NCBI GenBank assembly: GCA_003427395.1
Contig: BFEA01000044.1
Coordinates: forward strand, 610,958-633,763
Direction: 5' to 3'
Source: Chara braunii
Taxonomy: Eukaryota > Streptophyta > Charophyceae > Charales > Characeae
Length of the DNA stretch: 22,806 nucleotides
Under the pieces are notes generated by a model that worked only from the letters and a program-made list of their open reading frames with translations, was not told the DNA's origin and did not search any database. Position numbers and translations under genes: made by a program. The number at the start of each line of letters is the position of its first letter. Position 1 is the first letter of the stretch. This document shows positions 17,481 to 22,806 of this stretch, in pieces.

Positions 17481-18805
17481 CGTTAGTTACTGAATTTGGC
17501 ATATCTAACGATCTAACTCGATCATTGGTGGAAGCCTATCAGCAAGATCGACTTATGTCTGAAATCATCCGTAGATTCCAAGCAAAGGACAAAAAGACTT
17601 TGGATGAATTTACGATGATAGACGGTTTATTGTTTCTTGAGAATGCAGGGAATAAAAGGTTGTGTGGTCTTGATAGTGAGTCTTTACGTAGTTTATTTTT
17701 AGGAGAATGTCATGATGCAACTGGTCATTTTGGCTATGGAAAGACATCAGCGAACTTAGTACAAAGATTTTGGTGGCCCTCTATGATTCAAGATGCTAAG
17801 AGATAAGTTGAGACCTGCCAGGTTTGCCAAAGGGACAAACCTAGGACTCAGGCTCCGCTTGGGTTGATTAAGCCCTTGCCGATCCCTGAAGGACCGGGTC
17901 AGAGTGTGTCCATGGACTTCATGGATACTCTTGTGACCAGCAGGACTGGGAAAAGACACATCTTTGTTATAGTGAATCGCTTTTCTAAGTATGCCAGACT
18001 AATCGCTAAGCCAGAAAATGCTAAAACTTACTACGTCATCCAACTCTTTATGGACGAGAAGTTACCTCTCGTCGCCAGACTGTATAACAATGTTGTGCAC
18101 AGTACTACTGGTATGATTCCTAACCAACTGCACCTTGGTTGGAAACCCAAAACTGCACTTGACTTTCTGCTACCAGAAAGAGAACCCGCTACAGCACCTG
18201 GCAGCATAGGGTTTGCTGTCAAATATGATCAGATGCTGCAACAAGCCGTTATACACATCAGGAAATCTCACGATGCAATGATCGCATCTGAAAATAAGCA
18301 CAGACGACCCTCTAACTTTCAGGTAGGTGATAGAGTCTGGGTTAAGTCATCTGAACTAGGTCAGGAGTTAGGCATTTCACGTAAACTAATGCCACAGTAC
18401 TTTGGGCCCTGGGAGATCTTAGACATTGTAGGGGATCAACCGGATGGGCCTTCATACGTGATTCGCATCCCTCCACACTTGCGCACTTACGATATTTTCC
18501 GTGCATCCAAGCTGGCACCTTTGGCTGCCACTGATCAGTTTCCCTCAAGGAGATCAATCCTGCTCCCATCCATGGATGGCGAAGTGGACATTGACCAGAT
18601 CGTGGAGCATCACGGGATGCCAGTACCTCGACCATCAGGCGGAGGCCGCCCTCCTAAACCAAGAATGCAGTATCGTGTGAGATTCATACATCATTTGGAT
18701 CCTAAAGAAGATCGCTGGTTCACACGAGAGGAACTCATGAGAACAGCACCTCAAGTGATTGCAGGCTACGAAAGAGAACTAAAAGGGAAGATGCCTGCAG
18801 AGTAA
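17481..18805 (+). pseudogene. Integrase and chromodomain-like tail of element 2 (core deleted)
   Basis: One frame runs from about 17481 to the TAA at 18803-18805, with a TAA at 17804-17806. The zinc-binding part has HDATGH (from 17711) and CQVC (17816-17827). The core keeps the first Asp in SMDFMD (17915-17917) but joins LFMD to KLPLVARLYNN near 18050, so about 80 codons with the second Asp and the Glu are missing, in frame. The C-terminal domain follows: VGDRVWVKSSEL, PQYFGPWEI, a PSYVIRIPPHL stretch. The tail near 18660-18780 (QYRVRFIHHLDPKEDRW to VIAGYE) resembles the chromodomain of chromoviruses, which targets integration to chromatin, although some aromatic positions look altered. Strand transfer would not be possible. 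Confidence 0.92.
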
Positions 18806-18831
18806 CAGACTTCTCAGAGGACTAACGAAGT

Positions 18832-18845
18832 AAAGGAGGAGGGAA
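18832..18845 (+). other. Polypurine tract of element 2
   Basis: AAAGGAGGAGGGAA, 14 uninterrupted purines, directly precedes the 3' LTR start at 18846. Such tracts prime plus-strand DNA synthesis in LTR retroelements. Confidence 0.9.
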
Positions 18846-19840
18846 TGCAAGGATCTGGGTCCTCGGCGGGCCTAAGGGGCCCTGGTTGCAGTGGTGCCCG
18901 CCCTAAGTGAAGCCGGGCCTAACATATCACAAGAGGCCTTTGGCTGTCAATTTCATATTTGGGGTACAGGCAGTTGCGACGCGCCAGTTGGTTGAGAGAA
19001 ACACAGGCCGAGCAACCAAGACATTTCCACGGCCTTCTGGGCCTCTCCGAAACATGCAGGCCCTGGGCGAGAAACGAAGCCTCGTACACTGACAGTTGGG
19101 AGGCCCAACAGAAAGCGGCCCAGTAGCTGCAAAATAGCACGCAGCATCCTGGGGCCTACCGGAAGCTGGCCCAGGCCCAACCCAGCCAGGCTGCGAAGCA
19201 GACAGGCTCTTTCCATAAAGGAAAGAGCTCGCCACTCTCAGCCTCATTCAGGCACTCGCATGCTAGCGGCAGNGCTGCNGGAGCAAAGGCTNGTGGGCTG
19301 CTGCTGGCGCTGAGAGGCGAGGTGCAGCANGTGCGGTCGTGCAGGGAAGAAGGGCGCTGCTGAGGGCAGCGCCATAGCCCAGCCACCATAGCTGGTGGGC
19401 TTGGACTACAGTGAGGCGCATGAGTGGTCTTTGGGTGTAAGGGAGGAAGACGTGGGTGTAAAGTCAGGGAAGGGTGAAGGATGATGATGATGATGATGTG
19501 AGGGCACATACCTTGTATTGGCGATGGTCTGCATTGGGCGACATCTTCATGTACTTTGGGTTGCCGCTGATGTCAACAGTTGCATTGTCAATTAGTAGGC
19601 TGATAATAGCTGTGCAGGAGTAGGCTGGGCGCTGAGCGCCAAGTAGGAGAGTGAAGGGACTGGACTCTTGTGTTCGTGTGGAGAGAGAAAGCTCTCCGTG
19701 ACATTGGTTTTCAGTACTGCGAATCTCCATTGGTGTATTATTGGTGCAATGCTGCTCTCTGGACACGGTGTGACTATCTGGCTTTCAATGTGATTGTGTA
19801 ATCTGGATTTGTCATCTCGCTGTTGCTCATTTTCCTTGCA
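18846..19840 (+). repeat. 3' LTR of element 2
   Basis: It begins TGCAAGG and ends CCTTGCA, a perfect 7-bp inverted repeat, and is followed by CTGT. It is 995 bases long. It matches the 5' LTR with about 4% substitutions by eye and lacks four bases (TTCT) present there near 11814. Single ambiguous bases occur at 19273, 19279, 19292 and 19330, in the same part that is an N gap in the 5' LTR. An (ATG)n run lies at 19481-19498. Confidence 0.95.
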
Positions 19841-19844
19841 CTGT
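19841..19844. repeat. Target-site duplication of element 2, right copy (CTGT)
   Basis: It is identical to 11489-11492 and starts directly after the terminal CA of the 3' LTR. Confidence 0.85.
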
Positions 19845-20287
19845 TGGTTTTGGGAAATAATGCCAATCAACAAGTGTGCTGTTGGAGTTTCTGGTAAATC
19901 AATGTATGGGTGGCGGAGTTAAGCTGTAAATTAGATTGGCTGTCGTAGGAGGGAGGGCTGAATTGCAAAGCAAAATATTCGTTTGAGCTGTAATTGCGTT
20001 CTTATTTGTTTGATTTATTTCGCCTCAACATGGGAATTAAAGCAGGCAGGAGGTAGTGAGGACCCTCTCAGTGCTCCCTGCTCATCTCCTCTTGCCAGGT
20101 GCATATCAGAAGTCTGACTGAGGGGTCATTTTTTTTGAACCTTTGCCATAATGGCATTGGAGTGAAACTGCTTATGTTGCGCTGCAAGTGTTGTTGCTTC
20201 TGGTTTGGATGACATCTTTTGAATTCTTTTCTTCTTTTTTTTCTGTGGAAACTTTTGGATTGGTTTACGCGTTTTGGGCTTGTGCAG

Positions 20288-20344
20288 GATACAGCAGATG
20301 CTGTGCGGTTGGCCAATGAGATAGGGTTTCCTATTATGATTAAG
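20288..20344 (+). CDS. CAC2: Exon of plastid biotin carboxylase, ATP-lysine exon
   Basis: A short exon of 19 whole codons, DTADAVRLANEIGFPIMIK. It continues the family sequence directly after GSDGLVK of the previous exon, although the two are 10.5 kb apart. The final Lys corresponds to the ATP-contacting lysine of E. coli biotin carboxylase (Lys116), just before the glycine-rich loop, which must be in the next exon outside the window. It is preceded by a T-rich tract and TTGTGCAG and followed by donor GTTAGT. The identification rests on fit to family order, phase and splice sites, since 19 codons alone would be weak evidence. Confidence 0.93.
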
Positions 20345-20592
20345 GTTAGTGGCAACTGCAGGTACAACCATACCCCCAGTAGTGTACTGAGACTGTGAGG
20401 AGCATTAGCTTTCTTTCCTTTCTTTCCTTCTTGGCTTGAACATGTAATCACTTGTGATGTTACTTTCAAAGGTGGTTGGCAGCTGGAGGTACGGCCGTAA
20501 CCCGTACATGTCATGGGAGGATCTGTATGGAGCAATATAGAGCCTCTCCCAGCTGGTCACAACTCGTGTTTTCCATCATTGCCTTTGTCCTC

Positions 20593-20640
20593 TGAATTTT
20601 GCCTCTGTGTGAATTTTGCCTCTGTGTGAATTTTGCCTTT
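20593..20640. repeat. 17-bp tandem repeat at the LTR C insertion site
   Basis: TGAATTTTGCCTCTGTG occurs exactly twice (20593-20609, 20610-20626), followed by a third copy interrupted by the LTR start, within TGAATTTTGCCTT. The left target duplication CCTT (20636-20639) lies in this third copy. Confidence 0.85.
20636..20639. repeat. Target-site duplication of LTR C, left copy (CCTT)
   Basis: CCTT precedes TGTAATG of the LTR and is repeated at 21926-21929 directly after the terminal ACA. Confidence 0.8.
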
Positions 20641-21925
20641 GTAATGACTTGCCGAAACACAGACTGAGAACACTGCTGATTTCTGGGTTTTGCCACTGGA
20701 ATGTATGCCTTGCTGAGATTCCCGCATTCTGCTGTGTTTTCTAAGTCTGTGTGTGTGCGTGTCTGCTGGTCTGAGTGCTTGTTGGCCTGAGTGTGTGTGT
20801 AACCGGCAAGGGTACTTGTTCGTTTGGAGACCCCGCAGGGCCGGTACTTACCTGTGGCCGTGACTTTGAGGGTTGCACAGGGAAAAACACTCAAGTAGCA
20901 GGGGTAGGCCCGCGACACTTAGAACAGTGGGGAAAAACACTCAAGTAGCAGGTAGGCCGGTTCCACTCAAGTAGTAGTAGATGTGTCGGGTACTCGAGGC
21001 CAAGCAGAAGAAGACAAAAAGTTGGCATTTTTAGAAGCCCAGTAGCTGTAGGCTAGAGGTAGGCGGGTAGCAGTCCAAGTAGCCTGAGTCTAGGGCCTGT
21101 ACGGACGATATCAGAGCCTGCAATGATGTTTCCCTCCAAAAGGGAGGAGGTACTGGTTGCTTGGAGGCCGTGTGGCCTGGAAGTCTCTCCAGGAGGAGTG
21201 AGTAGCTCGTCATTTGCGGTGTGCAAGGTTGGGCGACTTACTGCTTGAGCGGGTGCTGGACTCAGAGAGCGCTGCCTGGGAGGACGAAGAGGAGCTGGGC
21301 GCTCAGCCTGGCTATGGTGAGCAGCCCAGCTTGAGGAGGAGGAAGAAGGGGGCGAAGGAGGAGAGGAGCAAAGTACCTACCTGGCTATGGTGCACACCAT
21401 CTCCATCACCTTGTTAGGCGCTGCATCTGGAATGCCCCAGTTGGGGTAGTACTGCACCAAGGAAGCTTCGAGGTAGAGTCAGGCATGGCGGCCTGAAGAG
21501 CAGCAACCATAGCTGCTTTGAGTTGCCTTTTGCACAGGAGGGCAGAGCCCTTAGTAGTCTGCGATGGCCTTGGTATGTGAGAGGAAGGTTAAGGGGGAAG
21601 CCATGACTATGGTGGACCTATTGTTGCGCTGGCAGTGAGAGGGAACTTTGGATATGACTCGGGTCAACCACTTATTATTATCATTTGGAAGAAGAATAAG
21701 ATTGGCGAAGACAAGGAGGAGGAGGAAGGTGGAGAGACAAGGGGGATTTGTCATTGGTCTTGCTGGTGTACATCTTCTTCTTCTTCTTCTTCTTCTTCTT
21801 CTTTTCTTCTTCTTTCTCTCTTCTGCTTTGGTCTATATCTTGCAAGTGCTTTCGTTTCTTCCGCAGTTGGGTGGCATTGTCTTTCCTTGTGAATTTGCGC
21901 TTCGGAGATGGCCAGGATTGTAACA
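20640..21925 (+). mobile_element. LTR C: solo LTR of the element 1 family
   Basis: It runs from TGTAATG to TGTAACA over 1286 bases and aligns with LTR A and LTR B. It carries the conserved hairpin block near 21125-21150 and the longest (TTC)n tract of the three forward copies. No gag or pol sequence adjoins it. Because CCTT flanks both ends exactly, it is a complete solo LTR left by recombination within one inserted element. It begins 295 bases after the donor of the ATP-lysine exon. Confidence 0.9.
21770..21802. repeat. (TTC)n tract inside LTR C
   Basis: About eleven TTC units near the 3' end of the LTR, at the same place as the tracts in LTR A and LTR B. Confidence 0.92.
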
Positions 21926-21929
21926 CCTT
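21926..21929. repeat. Target-site duplication of LTR C, right copy (CCTT)
   Basis: It is identical to 20636-20639 and directly follows the terminal CA of LTR C. Confidence 0.8.
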
Positions 21930-22782
21930 GCTTACTGCTGCAGTTGCAATGAATTGCAGTTTCCCAGTGGGGCTGTACAGTAACTAGTTCGGATTCGGTA
22001 GTTTTCTTCGTTTTGAGCCCCATCGGGTTTGATCCCTTGACCTGTCCCTTACCGGGACTCCACTCTGTCCTGGTAGCTTTAGGTCCCTTTTGTCCTCTTC
22101 TGCTGCTTTCTGAGTAAGCCCATAGGTTTTTCTTCTCGGTCTGCCCTAGGCTGAGGTCGAGTGTAGAAATAGGTTAGCAGCGAGGTGGTTCCGGTCTTTT
22201 TGTTGCTTTTTCTTTTCACGGTTTTGGTGGAGGTTGCATTGCTTCCCTGCTGTGCTATTGTGGGCATGTTCGCAGGGCATCTTCTCCGCATGCCGCTGGC
22301 GGCCATAGCTGGGGCGGGCCAGCTCCATCGGTGACAGCACTGGGCTCGGCGCTGAAGTGCTGATGAGCGCTTCCTCATACTGGTGTGCTGTTGGGATTAT
22401 GTCAGCTGCCACGAAGCAGCTCTTTGAAGTCTTCTTCGATGTGGCAGGTCTTCATCTTCATCTAGTTGGTGGTCTCCTCCTTCATCCTGGGAGCTGCGCT
22501 CCCCTGCTGAGTGGATGCATCATCTGCAACTGGGCTTCGTGAGTGGTGCATCGTGACGGGTTGGATTCAGGAGGGTGTGTGGCGTTTGCAGGCTTGTCTG
22601 GTTGGGCGCTGAAAGTGGAAGTGGCGCCATAGCTCGAGCTCAGGGATAGTGGGAGGAAGAAGCAAACCCCCAGATGGAACTCTGTAAATAATTGGTCTGT
22701 GGGTGTTGATAACGTGGTTGGAATTTTTTGGGAAAATTCGTGTTGCTGATTGAATTGGGGAGAGACGGTGATTAGAATTGAA

Positions 22783-22806
22783 TTTTTTTTTTTTTTTTTT
22801 TTTTTT
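22783..22806. repeat. Poly(T) run at the window end
   Basis: At least 24 T in a row, cut off by the window edge. On the minus strand it would be poly(A). Confidence 0.95.

Larger units (their letters stand above)
11493..19840 (+). mobile_element. Element 2: Ty3/gypsy LTR retrotransposon with chromodomain-like C-terminus, inactive
   Basis: A structurally complete copy: 5' LTR 11493-12428, exact tRNA-iMet primer site 12432-12443, leader, gag, protease, RT, RNase H, integrase, polypurine tract 18832-18845 and 3' LTR 18846-19840, flanked by CTGT on both sides. LTR ends form a 7-bp inverted repeat (TGCAAGG...CCTTGCA; the 5' LTR has one change in its first copy). By eye the two LTRs differ at about 30 of roughly 780 comparable bases plus one 4-base indel, so the insertion is fairly recent yet already mutated. 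It is non-autonomous: RT motif A Asp is Asn, about 0.3 kb is missing between RT and RNase H, about 80 codons of the integrase core are missing, and several stops and frameshifts occur. Confidence 0.95.
9823..20287 (+). other. Intron of about 10.5 kb carrying LTR B and element 2
   Basis: The donor GTGGGT at 9823 and acceptor TTGTGCAG ending at 20287 join exons that are contiguous in the protein family. The intron is phase 0. LTR B (1291 bp) and element 2 (8348 bp) account for about 92% of it. What remains is 54 bases after the donor, about 320 bases between the two elements and about 450 bases before the acceptor. Confidence 0.9.
20345..22806 (+). other. Intron (5' part) after the ATP-lysine exon
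   Basis: The intron starts with GTTAGT and does not end in the window: no exon encoding the following glycine-rich loop was found. It contains LTR C (20640-21925), a short tandem repeat next to that insertion, and a terminal poly(T). The 880 bases after LTR C (21926-22806) hold no feature I can support beyond this. Confidence 0.75.

Noticed and set aside
13713-18805. A programmed gag-pol frameshift in element 2
   Set aside because: The protease frame overlaps the end of the gag frame, but the copy has many other frame changes that are clearly decay, and no convincing slippery site with downstream structure was seen.
21681-22023. Lys/Glu-rich or Phe/Ser-rich frames around TTC tracts
   Set aside because: They are translations of the (TTC)n microsatellite on either strand.
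1-22806. CRISPR array, defence system, tRNA or rRNA gene
   Set aside because: Repeats here are microsatellites, LTRs and short tandem units without regular spacers. No tRNA cloverleaf or rRNA core sequence was found; the tRNA-like matches are primer sites only.

Overview
This window is eukaryotic nuclear DNA from the green lineage. It shows spliced exons of a plant-type plastid biotin carboxylase, GT-AG introns of up to about 10.5 kb, Ty3/gypsy retrotransposons primed by initiator-Met tRNA, and abundant (GA)n, (TTC)n and poly(T) tracts. A streptophyte with TE-swollen introns, for example a charophyte alga such as Chara, would fit. That is inference; no marker here fixes the species.

The only host gene I can support is on the + strand: three consecutive internal exons (8429-8570, 9724-9822, 20288-20344) of the biotin carboxylase subunit of heteromeric acetyl-CoA carboxylase (CAC2/accC). 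Together they cover the stretch from the HPGYGFLAEN motif to the ATP-binding lysine at the end of the MIK motif. Earlier and later exons lie outside the window. Everything else is intron, and most of the intron is retrotransposon.

Layout: (GA)35 at 1-70. Element 1 is a decayed Ty3/gypsy copy (146-8386) with a 4-bp target duplication ATGT. It has a 5' LTR, a tRNA-iMet-like primer site, broken gag and pol, and a truncated 3' LTR whose middle part is inverted. It ends 42 nt before the first exon. After the second exon comes a solo LTR of the same family (LTR B, 9877-11167), then a second, different Ty3/gypsy copy (element 2, 11493-19840, target duplication CTGT). Element 2 has two LTRs of about 1 kb that differ by roughly 4%, an exact tRNA-iMet primer site, broken gag-PR-RT-RNase H-IN, a chromodomain-like C-terminus and a polypurine tract. 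After the third exon another solo LTR of the element 1 family (LTR C, 20640-21925, duplication CCTT) sits in the next intron. The window ends in poly(T).

All four insertions have the same transcriptional orientation as the host gene, and three insertions carry clean 4-bp rather than the usual 5-bp duplications. Both full elements have lost residues needed for their own mobility. I found no candidate for a new defence, toxin or CRISPR-like system. The more unusual observations are the 4-bp duplications, the inverted LTR segment bounded by GAA/TTC repeats, the leader hairpins, and the closeness of the insertions to exon edges.
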